Assembly (NCBI RefSeq): GCF_004000925.1 | Contig: NZ_BIME01000006.1 | Span: 1-64,000, forward strand | DNA: 64,000 nucleotides | Source: Paenibacillus illinoisensis NBRC 15959 | GTDB taxonomy: Bacteria; Bacillota; Bacilli; Paenibacillales; Paenibacillaceae | Direction: 5' to 3' | Shown here: one piece after another, positions 55,243-64,000 of the stretch | How the letters are laid out: each line of letters opens with the position of its first letter | Position numbering within the stretch: position 1 is the stretch's first letter | Position numbers and translations under genes: made by a program | The notes under the pieces: generated by a model | Told to the model about the DNA's origin: nothing | Seen by the model: only the letters and a program-made list of their open reading frames with translations | The model's database searches: none

Positions 55243-55278
55243 GAAGGTACACAGTAACCGCTAGGGGATGATGATGAA

Positions 55279-55569
55279 ATGCAGCTGAAAAAGCTAAATG
55301 ATAAAAGTATTGAACAACTATTCGAGGCCATTCTCACTCTGAAAGATATTGAGGAGTGCTACGTGTTTTTTGATGACCTCTGCACGGTAAACGAGATTCA
55401 ATCCATGTCCCAGCGGCTGGAAGTTGCCCGCATGCTTGGCAAAGGCAACACGTATAATCAGATTGAAGCAGAGACAGGAGCTAGTACAGCTACCATCTCC
55501 CGCGTGAAGCGCTGCCTGAACTACGGCAATGATGGTTATAAAATGACATTGGAACGTCTGGGTCGCTAA
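55279..55569 (+). CDS. yerC: YerC/YecD family TrpR-related protein
   Basis: This 96-residue protein belongs to the TrpR/YerC/YecD family of helix-turn-helix proteins. It has the family segment FFDDLCTVNEIQSMSQRLEVARML and the HTH around YNQIEAETGASTATISRVKR. It is related to the tryptophan repressor, but the YerC branch has no established ligand. GGGGATGATGATGAA precedes the ATG. The next gene starts 1 nt after its stop. In Bacillus yerC follows yerB; here 7 kb of other genes separate them. Confidence 0.93.
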   Translation: MQLKKLNDKSIEQLFEAILTLKDIEECYVFFDDLCTVNEIQSMSQRLEVARMLGKGNTYNQIEAETGASTATISRVKRCLNYGNDGYKMTLERLGR

Positions 55570-55570
55570 G

Positions 55571-56356
55571 ATGAAGAAACCGGGTGTACTGATCATTAGT
55601 CACGGTTCTCAGGAGCAGACCTGGGTAGAATCCGTCGATGACGCGGTCTCCCGGCTTAATCTGCCTGACGATCTGCCTGTTGAAGCTTCATTTCTTGAAC
55701 TTGTGGAAGGACGCCTGATCCAGGACGGTATCAACCGACTGGAAGCACAGGCTGTAACCGATATATTGGTCGTACCGCTTTTCGTTTCGTCTGGCAGCAC
55801 ACATGTGGATGAAATTGAATATGCGATCGGCGCGAAGGAAGCGCCGGAACGGGAAACGGATCTGGAACCCTTTCAGGTAACTGCAAGGGTACACTTCGGT
55901 TATCCTGTGGATAACGATCCGGATATTGCCGTGATGGTGTGGGATAAGGTGAAATCGATGTCCCGGGAGCCGAAGCAGGAGACGATTCTGCTTGTTGGAC
56001 ACGGGAGCATTCACGATGGATTCCGTCAGCGCTGGGAGTCAGGCATCTCCTCACTCGCGCAGCGGGTACAGGATGTCAGTGGCGTTGCCCATACGGATTA
56101 TGCACTCCTCAATCCGGAGAGTGTATATGACAAGGCAAAATACTGGAGCCAGGAGCAGGGAACCCGCGTTATTGTGGCGCCGCTGTTTTTGAGTGCCGGT
56201 TATTTTACCATGAACGTCATTCCAGGCAGGCTGAAGGAGCTGGACTATGCCTACAGCGGTGAGACGCTGCTGCCGCATCCGCTCCTGGGAAACTGGCTGG
56301 AGCGTCAAATTCAACTTTTACTGGACAAATGCAATGAGGGTAAGGCCCTTTCTTAA
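55571..56356 (+). CDS. Sirohydrochlorin chelatase, CbiX/SirB type
   Basis: This 261-residue protein has two CbiX-like halves. Each carries a His motif, IISHGSQEQTW in the first and LLVGHGSIHDGFRQRW in the second, as in chelatases that insert Co2+ or Fe2+ into sirohydrochlorin for B12 or siroheme. The C-terminal half ends with VIVAPLFLSAGYFTMNVIP, another family motif. It is 1 bp from yerC and surely co-transcribed. No other tetrapyrrole gene is in the window, so the metal stays open. Confidence 0.88.
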   Translation: MKKPGVLIISHGSQEQTWVESVDDAVSRLNLPDDLPVEASFLELVEGRLIQDGINRLEAQAVTDILVVPLFVSSGSTHVDEIEYAIGAKEAPERETDLEPFQVTARVHFGYPVDNDPDIAVMVWDKVKSMSREPKQETILLVGHGSIHDGFRQRWESGISSLAQRVQDVSGVAHTDYALLNPESVYDKAKYWSQEQGTRVIVAPLFLSAGYFTMNVIPGRLKELDYAYSGETLLPHPLLGNWLERQIQLLLDKCNEGKALS

Positions 56357-56388
56357 GAAGGGGACGAGCACTTTAAAATTATAGACAA

Positions 56389-56420
56389 GGAAACCACGTC
56401 CGCCGGACGTGGTTTTCTTA
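56389..56420. terminator. Terminator after yerC-cbiX
   Basis: AAACCACGTCC and GGACGTGGTTT form an 11-bp stem, followed by TCTTATT. The converging TetR gene ends 28 bp further. Confidence 0.85.
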
Positions 56421-56447
56421 TTGCTGATGTTGCTTGTGAGGGGGAGC

Positions 56448-57017
56448 TTATCCTTGAACCACGAGTGCAGGCAGGCTCAGATGGAGCTCCAAGAACGCAA
56501 TTAACTGATCGACCATATCCTCCGCAGAATAAGGCATGGCATTCATAATCCACCATTCCATCAGACCCACGGCAGCAGAAGCGAGGAACTGTATAGTGAT
56601 CTCTTTGCTCATGCCTCCCTGAACGCCGCACGCATCCATCTGTTCCTCGACGCCCTGAATCATAATCGTCATGAGTTTGCTCCGGAAGGCGGGAATCCCC
56701 TTTTTCGTTAATAGTGTGGTATAGATGGATGCATGTTCCTCGAGATAAAGGAAGGTTCGCAGCAGTGCGTCCTTTGCCGTCATTGGCGTTAGATAATGAT
56801 CGATCATACAGCTGTCCACCAATTGCTGCAGGTACGTCTCGATACAGCGGTCCAGCAGATCGAACTTGTCTGTATAGTGCAGATAGATCGTTCCCCGGTT
56901 AACATTGGCCCGATCTGCGATATCATTGATTGTCATTTGTTCGAAATCCTTCTCATCCAGCAATCCAACAAATGCCTCCATGATGGCCTTTCTGGTTTTA
57001 AGTACGCGTCTATCCAT
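56448..57017 (-). CDS. TetR/AcrR family transcriptional regulator
   Basis: This 189-residue repressor has the N-terminal TetR helix-turn-helix MTINDIADRANVNRGTIYLH followed by YTDKFDLLDRC, and a helical C-terminal ligand domain resembling the TetR_C_33 type with LLTKKGIPAFRSKLM. AGAGGAGGCGCC precedes the ATG. The divergent neighbour and a perfect palindrome between them suggest that it controls that neighbour and itself. Confidence 0.93.
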   Translation of the reverse strand: MDRRVLKTRKAIMEAFVGLLDEKDFEQMTINDIADRANVNRGTIYLHYTDKFDLLDRCIETYLQQLVDSCMIDHYLTPMTAKDALLRTFLYLEEHASIYTTLLTKKGIPAFRSKLMTIMIQGVEEQMDACGVQGGMSKEITIQFLASAAVGLMEWWIMNAMPYSAEDMVDQLIAFLELHLSLPALVVQG

Positions 57018-57092
57018 GGCGCCTCCTCTATATGTTTCTTCGATTTCTGTATATTTCTATGAATGGCTTACTCTTTTCAACAAAAAGGAGTA

Positions 57093-57114
57093 TTTCGTTG
57101 ATTATTCAACGAAA
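57093..57114. promoter_or_regulatory. Perfect palindrome between tetR and its divergent neighbour
   Basis: TTTCGTTGA and TCAACGAAA flank TTAT, giving 22 bp of perfect symmetry, about 77 bp from the TetR start and 110 bp from the divergent start. TTTTCAAC and ATCAAC half-site-like words lie on both sides. Confidence 0.7.
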
Positions 57115-57223
57115 GCGGTTTTTTTAGCGATTGAAGCCCGAAAGCTGCTTTGTTACTCTTATTTTATCAACAAATGTTCATAAAGCAACGATTATTCATC
57201 ATAACGAAACTGAGGGGAATCGA

Positions 57224-58141
57224 ATGAAAATATTGGTCTATGGTGCGGGTGTGCTAGGCAGTCAGCTGGCCCACGTTCTGGTACGTGGAGGAAATGACGT
57301 TACGGTTATGGCGAGAGGGAAACGGGCGGAGGAATTGGAGAGGGATGGCGTGGTCATTCGGCATGTATTTCAGTTTAGAACGACGGTTGATCCGGTTCGG
57401 GTAACAAGAGAATTAAAAGCGGAAGATGTTTACGATCTCATTTTCGTGGTCATGAAATATAATGATTTTCCTTCGGTGTTACCTATTCTAGCGAATAACC
57501 GGAGCACCAACATCGTGATTGTAGGCAACAATGCAGATGCGCGAAGTATGCAGACCTATCTCGAAGACAACAGCCCAGTGGATAAGCGAGTCGCGTTTGG
57601 TTTTCACGTTAGCGGCGGGAAGCGTCACAAAGATCGGATGATGTCCATAGGAGGGGGAAAGGGACTGATGGTGATTGGCGCACTGGACGGTAAGATTCTA
57701 CCTCTGCTGGATCAGGCCTTTGCAAAAGCAAAGTATAAGCTGGATGTGATGAAGGATATCGACGCTTGGCTGAAGAGTCATCTCATCCCGATTCTAATGC
57801 TGAATGCGGTAAGCTTCAATGAAGAGCGAGAGTTGAAGAAGCTGGAGGGAAGCCGAGAGCAGCTCCTGCACATGATCGGCGCCTTGGATGAGGGAATTGC
57901 TGTACTGGAGGCGATGGGCATCGACATGATTCCGCGAGCACAGGCGAAGCTGATCCGCAAGCATAAGCGGCTGCTTTATCTTTTGCTGAAGATTTACAGC
58001 ATGCTTCCGGTGCATAAGCTCGTTGCAGGTTCTTATGGCGAAATAGAGGCAATGGACCGAGCATTTACCGATTGGAAAAGCGTCACGAAAGTTCCTACAC
58101 CCCATTGGGATGCACTCCGAAGGGATTTTACCATCCTATAA
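57224..58141 (+). CDS. Ketopantoate reductase-like (ApbA/PanE family) protein
   Basis: This protein of about 305 residues starts with the Rossmann motif ILVYGAGVLGSQLAHVLVRG and continues VTVMARGKRAEELERDG, as in ApbA/PanE ketopantoate reductases. A Lys-Asp pattern KYNDFPSVL and the C-terminal domain (SHLIPILMLNAVSF) follow. TetR control is not usual for pantothenate synthesis, so it is more likely a relative with another substrate. The ATG at 57224 has GAGGGG before it; the frame extends 31 codons upstream without support. Confidence 0.85.
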   Translation: MKILVYGAGVLGSQLAHVLVRGGNDVTVMARGKRAEELERDGVVIRHVFQFRTTVDPVRVTRELKAEDVYDLIFVVMKYNDFPSVLPILANNRSTNIVIVGNNADARSMQTYLEDNSPVDKRVAFGFHVSGGKRHKDRMMSIGGGKGLMVIGALDGKILPLLDQAFAKAKYKLDVMKDIDAWLKSHLIPILMLNAVSFNEERELKKLEGSREQLLHMIGALDEGIAVLEAMGIDMIPRAQAKLIRKHKRLLYLLLKIYSMLPVHKLVAGSYGEIEAMDRAFTDWKSVTKVPTPHWDALRRDFTIL

Positions 58142-58234
58142 TAAGATATGCATATGTTCAAATCATCTTTCTGTTGCTCAAAACTTCGATCCCGATTACA
58201 ATAAAACCAACTAATAAAATGGGGATAAGGAGAT

Positions 58235-58657
58235 ATGAGGATGCGGGAAGTGCCTATGCGTTATGTCAAAGCGAATCAGGTCGGGATCGTGCTGTTTGTA
58301 CTTCTATCGTTTGGGTTCAATCAACCGCTGATCTTGGGTGCGTTATGGATCATTCAGGTGGTCGGGCTCGTCTCTGGGGGGAAGCTGAATCTATTTGTCC
58401 AGATCGGGAAGGCTGTGCTTAAGGGAAAAGGTACGGAAACCCAGGCGGTGGAGCTGCAGCGTTTCAATAATATTCTGGCGGTCTTGTTCCTGTCTCTGGC
58501 TCTCATCTCATTCTCCCTGAGCTGGCAGGTAGCCGGTTATCTCTTCTCCGGAATGCTCCTGCTTGCAGCAAGTGCTGCTTTGCTCGGTTATTGTGTGGGC
58601 TGCACCGTTTATTTCTGGTACAAACAGCTTCGTGCAGGCAGAAGGATCGGGTTCTAA
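58235..58657 (+). CDS. DUF4395 membrane protein
   Basis: This 140-residue protein has about four hydrophobic segments in two pairs (VGIVLFVLLSFGFNQPLILGA and VAGYLFSGMLLLAASAALLG). The C-terminal GYCVGCTVYFWYKQLR carries the Cys-x-x-Cys that is typical of DUF4395, often linked to thioredoxin-like redox proteins. AAGGAG precedes the ATG. No thioredoxin gene is adjacent. Confidence 0.88.
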   Translation: MRMREVPMRYVKANQVGIVLFVLLSFGFNQPLILGALWIIQVVGLVSGGKLNLFVQIGKAVLKGKGTETQAVELQRFNNILAVLFLSLALISFSLSWQVAGYLFSGMLLLAASAALLGYCVGCTVYFWYKQLRAGRRIGF

Positions 58658-58694
58658 ACCATTGATGAAGGTAAAATATAAGGTAACGTTGATG

Positions 58695-58722
58695 CGGCTT
58701 CGTAATTCGGAGCCGTTTCTTT
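58695..58722 (+). terminator. Terminator after the DUF4395 gene
   Basis: CGGCTTCG and CGGAGCCG form a stem, followed by TTTCTTTG. Confidence 0.75.
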
Positions 58723-59086
58723 GTGCTTTTTGAAGGAGAGAAAGGTTAAATTCTTGTCAGACGGGCAGAATGGGTGTCTATGAAATGGGTTAAATACAGT
58801 TGAAGAGAAAATCGCTGAATGTGTAAAATGAGAGGGAACCTTCTTGTCGGATGGCGTAAATACGTTACAGGCTAGGACATCTTCACATTTGATGATATGA
58901 TAGAATATAAAGGCTCTGGAATGAGATGGAATTCCTTATGCATAGATATAGGTATGGATGAAGATTCGGGCAGGATTAACGGACGTGGGTGATCATGTAA
59001 AAGGTTCCCCGGTTGTGGACGCTCGCAAGTGAAAGAGAATGAGGTCGTTCAGACTCATGGATAATGTGGAATAGGTGGCGTATGAG
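58723..59086. other. Intergenic region before dgkB
   Basis: About 360 bp. GATAGAATATAA near 58908 could hold a -10. No gene, riboswitch or repeat was recognised. Confidence 0.35.
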
Positions 59087-59968
59087 ATGAAAAAGGCTCG
59101 CTTAATATATAATCCGACCTCAGGCCGGGAAGAAATGAAGAAACGTCTGGCTGATGTGCTGCAGCGTTTGGATCAAGGTGGCATCGAAGCTTCAGTACAC
59201 GCAACAACGGGTGAGGGAGATGCAACCCGTGAAGCGGAGCTGGCGATTGAACGTGGATATGACATGATTATTGCCGCAGGTGGCGACGGTACGCTGTACG
59301 AAGTCATCAACGGCATGGCCGAGCGGGAGAATCGTCCGCCGCTGGGTGTGTTCCCTTTGGGAACAACGAATGATTTTGCGCGTGCGCTCGGGATCCCGAG
59401 ACAGTGGGAGGATTATGTGGATCTGGTCATTAATCAGCAGACCCGTCCTCTCGATCTGGGGAAGGCAAATGATAAATACTTCATTAATATCGCAGGCGGC
59501 GGCTCGTTGACCGAATTGACATATGAGGTGCCAAGCCGTCTGAAAACGATGATTGGGCAGCTCGCCTATTATATGAAGGGCATCGAGAAAATGGCCAGCC
59601 TGTCACCGCAGGAGCTGATTATCCGTGCGGCAGGCCAGGAAGAGATTCATGACGAATTCATGCTGTTCCTGATCGCCAATACAAATTCCGTCGGGGGCTT
59701 CGAGAAGCTTGCACCAGGCGCAACGATAGACGATGGAATGTTCGATGTGATCGGTGTGCGCAAATGTAATCTGGCCGACATGATCCGCCTCGTGACGCTT
59801 GCGCTGCGTGGGGAACATCTGAACGATAAGAAAGTGATTCATTTCCAGACGGATTATATGGAAGTGACGTCACCGGGATACGTACAGCTGAACCTGGATG
59901 GAGAGCTTGGCGGCACTTTGCCTGCGACGTTCCAGAACCTGCAGCACCACCTGCTGCTGTATCGTTAA
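59087..59968 (+). CDS. dgkB: Diacylglycerol kinase, DgkB type
   Basis: DgkB phosphorylates diacylglycerol to phosphatidic acid, recycling the lipid left by lipoteichoic acid synthesis. The product of about 293 residues has the catalytic glycine loop IIAAGGDGTLYEVINGMAE, the PLGTTNDFARALGI motif and LDGELGGTLPATF near the C terminus. The ATG at 59087 follows AGGTGG at spacing 8; the GTG at 59075 lies in the ribosome site. The dgkB-rlmCD order matches Bacillus. Confidence 0.94.
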   Translation: MKKARLIYNPTSGREEMKKRLADVLQRLDQGGIEASVHATTGEGDATREAELAIERGYDMIIAAGGDGTLYEVINGMAERENRPPLGVFPLGTTNDFARALGIPRQWEDYVDLVINQQTRPLDLGKANDKYFINIAGGGSLTELTYEVPSRLKTMIGQLAYYMKGIEKMASLSPQELIIRAAGQEEIHDEFMLFLIANTNSVGGFEKLAPGATIDDGMFDVIGVRKCNLADMIRLVTLALRGEHLNDKKVIHFQTDYMEVTSPGYVQLNLDGELGGTLPATFQNLQHHLLLYR

Positions 59969-60120
59969 GAGAACGGGGTAATGGTGCAGGTGGCAGAGTG
60001 TTTTTCCAGTTGCCGTCTGCGTGGGGATCACGTATAATCTCAGGGTGATATTGAAAAGATGAAGTGGAATGAACTCCCCATGCGTGGGGTGATATATAAG
60101 AAGAAAGAAGTGAATGTACG

Positions 60121-61860
60121 TTGTCTAATACGAACCGCAGCGGTCGTGGAAAAAACCGCCGGAATTCGGCTGCCTCTCAGGGGCAAGGGAATGCGATCGC
60201 ATCCCGTCAGCCAGGTAAATCATCTCGTCCATCATCACGTCAGCAAGGGAAAGAGGTGCGGCCACAAGGCGCATCTCTTTCTGCCGTTCGTCCGAAGGGA
60301 CGTGGACGTGAATCCGCGCCAATCGAAGGACTTCCGGTCAGCAAAAACGAAGAGACCGTCATCGACATCATTGGCATGAACCATGACGGTGAGGGTGTAG
60401 GTCGTGCGAATGGATACACGCTCTTCGTACAAGGTGCGCTCCCGGGTGAAACTATCCGCGTACGTGTGATGAAGACCAAGAAGCAGTACGGCTACGCCAA
60501 GCTGCTGGAGATCGTGAAGGCGAGCCCGGATCGCGTATCCGCCCCCTGTCCGATCTATGATCAGTGCGGCGGCTGCCAGATCCAGCATATGAGCTATGCC
60601 GGACAGCTTGCGTGGAAGCGCCAGCTGGTGGTGGATAATTTGCAGCGGATCGGGAAGCTGAACGTGATGGTTGAGGATGCAGGCGCTCAGGGTGATGAAG
60701 CGAACCTGAATAGACTGTCTGAAAAGAATATGGATCAGGCAGCTGAACTGGCTATTTCCGAAGAACAAGGGAACGGCAGCAATCGTATTCGTCTTCGGCT
60801 GGAAGGTGTCATGAACGAAGAAGCTGCTGCGCAAGGTATTCGTGTGCTGCCTACCATGGGTATGGACGAGCCGTGGCGTTACCGGAACAAGGCACAGGTG
60901 CCTATTGGAGTGACCGAAGGCGGCTTGGTGGGTGGGTTTTATGCCAAAGGAAGCCATCGGATCATTGACATGGAGACCTGCCTTATTCAGCATGAGCATA
61001 ACGACGAAGTCGTAGCGAAGGTGAAGGAGATCGGCAGCCATCTTGGGATCAGTGCTTACAACGAGGAGACAGGCCGCGGCCTGCTGCGTCATGTGGTCGT
61101 GAAGAAGGCATTCCGCACAGGTGAGATGATGCTTGTTCTGGTCACCAATGGCCGAGATATCCCGCACAAGGATGAATGGATCGGCAGTATCCGTGAAGCG
61201 ATCCCGCATGTGGAGAGCATCTGCCAGAACGTGAACAAGAAACAGACCAATGTCATCTTCGGCGACGAAACCCGTGTCCTGTGGGGCCGTGATGTAATCT
61301 ACGATTATATCGGGGATGTGCAGTTTGCCATCTCTCCACGTTCATTCTACCAGGTCAACCCAGTACAGACGGAAGTGCTGTATGGTAAGACGGTAGAGTA
61401 CGCTGGGTTGAGCGGCAAAGAGACAGTCATTGATGCCTACTGCGGCATCGGAACGATCTCTCTTTTCCTCGCGCAGCATGCGGATCAGGTGTACGGGGTA
61501 GAGATCGTGCCCGAAGCGATCGAAGACGCTCGCAGCAATGCGAAGCTGAACGAGATGAAGAATGTGAAGTTCGAAGTCGGTGCATCGGAAGATGTCATCC
61601 CGCGCTGGAAAGAGCAGGGCATCGAAGCCGATGTCATCGTCGTTGATCCGCCACGTAAGGGCTGTGATCCACGTTTACTGGATACGATCCTGGAGATGAA
61701 GCCGGAGCGCGTGGTATACGTGAGCTGTAATCCAAGCACGTTGGCACGTGATCTGCGTGTGCTGGAGGATGGTGGGTATCGGACGGTTGAGGTAACGCCG
61801 GTGGACATGTTCCCGCATACGGTACATGTGGAGTCGGTGGCGATGTTGGTTAGAGGCTAA
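60121..61860 (+). CDS. rlmCD: 23S rRNA (uracil-5-)-methyltransferase, RlmCD/RumA type
   Basis: This 579-residue SAM enzyme methylates uracils of 23S rRNA. It has a TRAM domain (residues about 80-140), the iron-sulfur Cys set [15 protein letters not shown], the SAM-binding [15 protein letters not shown], the DPPRKGCD motif and the catalytic Cys in [12 protein letters not shown]. It is about 120 residues longer than the roughly 460-residue Bacillus protein. The extra parts are a basic, disordered N terminus of some 75 residues ([15 protein letters not shown]) and an acidic insertion near residues 185-235. The start is a TTG with a weak AAGAAAGAAG ahead. Confidence 0.93.
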   Translation: MSNTNRSGRGKNRRNSAASQGQGNAIASRQPGKSSRPSSRQQGKEVRPQGASLSAVRPKGRGRESAPIEGLPVSKNEETVIDIIGMNHDGEGVGRANGYTLFVQGALPGETIRVRVMKTKKQYGYAKLLEIVKASPDRVSAPCPIYDQCGGCQIQHMSYAGQLAWKRQLVVDNLQRIGKLNVMVEDAGAQGDEANLNRLSEKNMDQAAELAISEEQGNGSNRIRLRLEGVMNEEAAAQGIRVLPTMGMDEPWRYRNKAQVPIGVTEGGLVGGFYAKGSHRIIDMETCLIQHEHNDEVVAKVKEIGSHLGISAYNEETGRGLLRHVVVKKAFRTGEMMLVLVTNGRDIPHKDEWIGSIREAIPHVESICQNVNKKQTNVIFGDETRVLWGRDVIYDYIGDVQFAISPRSFYQVNPVQTEVLYGKTVEYAGLSGKETVIDAYCGIGTISLFLAQHADQVYGVEIVPEAIEDARSNAKLNEMKNVKFEVGASEDVIPRWKEQGIEADVIVVDPPRKGCDPRLLDTILEMKPERVVYVSCNPSTLARDLRVLEDGGYRTVEVTPVDMFPHTVHVESVAMLVRG

Positions 61861-61870
61861 ACATAAACAG

Positions 61871-61920
61871 AAGGGGTTCGAGAATTCATATATGATTCTC
61901 GAACCCCTTCTTGTCTTTGT
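61871..61920. terminator. Terminator after rlmCD
   Basis: AAGGGGTTCGAGAAT and ATTCTCGAACCCCTT form a perfect 15-bp stem followed by CTTGTCTTTG. Confidence 0.9.
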
Positions 61921-61968
61921 TTTAATACCATTCATTAATTTGTGAGTAATTCTGGAGTGAGGCGGTAA

Positions 61969-63831
61969 TTAATATACGTGCACACCCGTACCAAGCACGG
62001 ATTTGTTTTGTACGGAATTACCGGATAGATATACCTTTTGCAGATTAGGCAGCTGGCTCAGGGTCTCGATATTGGAAATGGCATTGTTCTCGAGGTGAAG
62101 CTCTTCTATGGCCTGCCAGTTACTCATAAATTCGAGAGAAGCCAAATTGCTGTCTTGCAGGGTGAAGGAACGCAGAGCGGACAGTTTGGCAAAGTAAGAC
62201 ATCATTTGGTCAACTTCATTTACAGAGGTGTTGGTTATGCTGAAATACGGCTGCTCTAAAGTTAAATGTTCAAGCACGCTGTTCTCCGCGGCGGCCGTTT
62301 GTTCAAAGTTCAGCCTGCACTCGGAGCATATCAGAGATTTGACCTGCTTCAAACGAAATAAAGCATCGCTCTCCTTATATAGTGACGAGTCATAAATGCT
62401 TAGGGCCTCTAGGCTGGACAAGCCGTCCAGGGCGCCAAGACGGGTTACTTCACTGACCTCCGAGAGGGAGAGTTGCTTAAGTTTCGGAAATTTCCCCAGC
62501 GCCGCCAAATTCAACTCTCCGCTTCCGCCACGGAGCGTCAGGCTGGTTGCGGCGGGCGCTTTCAGCCCGGGGAGAAAGGCGCTCGGAATTTCTACTCGCT
62601 CTACTTTAGGCAGTGTCAGCGCTTCTGCATTCTCGTAGTAGCCGGACAACGCTAATTCCCGCAAAGAGGATAGGCTATTGATGGCATTTACTGAACTAAG
62701 TTGACTTAGTGAAGCCAGACGTAATTTCGTGATGGAGGCCTTGCCGGTCAGGGGCTTCAGACTGGAGAAGTTTACATTTTCAATATCTAACATTTGTAGA
62801 GCAGGCATATTTTGCACAAAGTCGATGGATTTTACGTTGGTTAAGTAAGAAAGCCGGAGCTCCTGAAGCTGAGTTAAGGCGTACAGCGGCTGCAGGTCTG
62901 TGGCTTCACTGTAATCGATGGACAGGGAAGTCAGCCCGGTCATGGACGACAACCATCCCAGTTCATTGATATAGGTGAGCGACAGGGACTTTAGCGGCAG
63001 TTTGTTCAACAAAGAAAAATCCGTTACCGATTCATCCACATAGGTAATGGATAACGAGTTCAGATTGGGGAATTCCAGCAGTAGGGCCAATTCCTGATTG
63101 CTGCGAAGCTGAGTGGAAAGCTCCGTAACTTTGGACTTGTCACCAAAGTAGCTCGAAAATGTACTAAAGGATTCGTTAAAAGCGCCTCCGTAGCTTTTTA
63201 ATCCGGACATATGAGCAAACGTGGTTTGGTTCGACTGGGAGATTTCATAGGTATTCGTCAGGTCCAACACCGTCAGACCGTTAAAAGCTTCAAAATCTCG
63301 CTGATCAATCTGCTGGCTATTCAGTTTCTTGTCTTGAGTAACATACGTGATCTTCTTGGCCTTTTCGTCGCTGAAGGGATCGGAGAGGCTATATGTAAAC
63401 TTCCACTGATCATTCTCCGAATGCTCTACGGTTAAATAGCGAAGGCGAGCCAATTCCTCCTCTGTCGGCAGGGCAGACCCTTTATCGAAGATATCCCGCA
63501 AAAAGGAGAGCAGAACCTCGCTTTCAGGCATCTTTCGCACAGGCAGATTGGCTTCTGCTTGGGGATGAGTGGAGCTGACGCTGTAATAAAAATAAGTGCC
63601 AATGGCCCCGGTCAGGAGCATCAATATCAGCAGCAGCCTTACAGAGACGTTCAGCTTCGGTGCTGTTTTTGGGGGCGTTCCGTGGTAATGATTAATGGTC
63701 TGGTCCACGTAATAGACATGATTTTGCTTCAATAAAAGCTCTGTTTCACAATAGGGACACTTTAATATCTCACCCTCTTTGTATTCAATTCTTCCGTTGC
63801 AATTGGGACAGTTTAACGGGATAAAAGCCAC
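61969..63831 (-). CDS. Zinc-ribbon, single-membrane-segment, leucine-rich-repeat protein
   Basis: The product of about 620 residues starts with a four-Cys zinc ribbon (Cys 8, 11, 25, 28), then a single membrane segment (about 62-84, LLLILMLLTGAIGTYFYYSV). The remaining 500 residues are mostly leucine-rich repeats with units such as LTSLSIDYSEATDLQPLYAL and LEELHLENNAISNIETLSQL-type ends. The ribbon should face the cytosol and the repeats the outside. The GTG at 63831 follows AAGGAGGGGACATTC; an ATG upstream lies in that ribosome site. No family with known function is recognised. Confidence 0.85.
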   Translation of the reverse strand: MAFIPLNCPNCNGRIEYKEGEILKCPYCETELLLKQNHVYYVDQTINHYHGTPPKTAPKLNVSVRLLLILMLLTGAIGTYFYYSVSSTHPQAEANLPVRKMPESEVLLSFLRDIFDKGSALPTEEELARLRYLTVEHSENDQWKFTYSLSDPFSDEKAKKITYVTQDKKLNSQQIDQRDFEAFNGLTVLDLTNTYEISQSNQTTFAHMSGLKSYGGAFNESFSTFSSYFGDKSKVTELSTQLRSNQELALLLEFPNLNSLSITYVDESVTDFSLLNKLPLKSLSLTYINELGWLSSMTGLTSLSIDYSEATDLQPLYALTQLQELRLSYLTNVKSIDFVQNMPALQMLDIENVNFSSLKPLTGKASITKLRLASLSQLSSVNAINSLSSLRELALSGYYENAEALTLPKVERVEIPSAFLPGLKAPAATSLTLRGGSGELNLAALGKFPKLKQLSLSEVSEVTRLGALDGLSSLEALSIYDSSLYKESDALFRLKQVKSLICSECRLNFEQTAAAENSVLEHLTLEQPYFSITNTSVNEVDQMMSYFAKLSALRSFTLQDSNLASLEFMSNWQAIEELHLENNAISNIETLSQLPNLQKVYLSGNSVQNKSVLGTGVHVY

Positions 63832-63941
63832 GAATGTCCCCTCCTTCATTATGATGGTCATAAGATTATGCTGAACGGGCATCTAATTGCATTATACCTT
63901 GTGAATTTACGTTTGATGAGAGAAAGAAGTTTCGCATAGCG

Positions 63942-63978
63942 AAGGAGCAGGGAAACCCTGCTCCTCTTTGATCTTTTT
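63942..63978. terminator. Terminator-like hairpin at the right edge
   Basis: GGAGCAGGG and CCCTGCTCC surround AAA, followed by TCTTTGATCTTTTT on the plus strand. The gene it serves is not in the window or not evident. Confidence 0.6.
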
Positions 63979-64000
63979 AAAGTAAGGCTGGTTGTGGGCA

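Noticed and set aside
60235..61209. 324-codon minus-strand open frame
   Set aside because: It is antisense to rlmCD, whose motifs are intact, and has no start signal or recognisable domain.

Overview
The window looks like a low-to-mid GC Gram-positive endospore former of the Paenibacillus type. Supporting signs are a complete Bacillus-order purine operon (purE-K-B-C-S-Q-L-F-M-N-H-D) behind a guanine riboswitch and PurR boxes, a FapR operator on fabH, strong GGAGG ribosome sites with frequent TTG/GTG starts, a copper-amine-oxidase-type N-terminal domain on a large secreted repeat protein, and yerB/yerC/dgkB/rlmCD homologues in the order known from Bacillus downstream of pur. The genus is an inference; no rRNA or tRNA was seen. 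No CRISPR array, prophage or intact insertion sequence was recognised.

Layout. 0-7.8 kb: FMN reductase, fabH, a secreted amidase with two GlnR/TnrA-like boxes, topB, a 45-residue ORF, a DUF1294 protein and a universal stress protein. 7.9-23.2 kb: the purine operon. Most of its genes overlap or nearly touch, but several junctions are opened by copies of a dispersed structured repeat, and an Imm26-like gene sits between purF and purM. 23.2-47 kb: a mixed accessory block with two CNNM/HlyC-type transporters, an mhqO/mhqD-like pair, a GH3 glycosidase, hydrolases, ilvA, a secreted seven-repeat protein, an AraC regulator, a two-component system, a LigB dioxygenase and a DoxX protein. 47-64 kb: yerB-like lipoprotein, phosphate transport pair, corA, SDR-MerR operon, AlkC-like glycosylase, yerC with a CbiX-like chelatase, TetR with a divergent ketopantoate-reductase-like gene, dgkB, rlmCD and a zinc-ribbon/leucine-rich-repeat membrane protein.

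Two signals stand out that gene calls do not explain. First, an intergenic repeat of about 125 bp occurs as six full copies (11351, 12421, 12762, 18066, 25235, 28596) and two partial ones. It folds into a long imperfect hairpin whose paired positions change together between copies, and four junctions of the purine operon carry it. Second, the two CNNM paralogues share a leader in which a perfect GGAGGTGA lies about 25 nt before a TTG start with a hairpin in between. The hairpin differs in sequence but conserves pairing, and its removal leaves exactly 9 nt in both genes.

Regulation is unusually readable: FapR (fabH), GlnR/TnrA (amidase), PurR plus guanine riboswitch (pur), a Fur box (hydrolase at 31282), an Fnr/CRP box centred near -41.5 (DoxX), a MerR promoter with 19-bp spacer (SDR-MerR), a TetR-type palindrome, and a cluster of DnaA-box-like 9-mers at 50.1-50.3 kb. 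All of these are pattern calls made by eye and none was computed.
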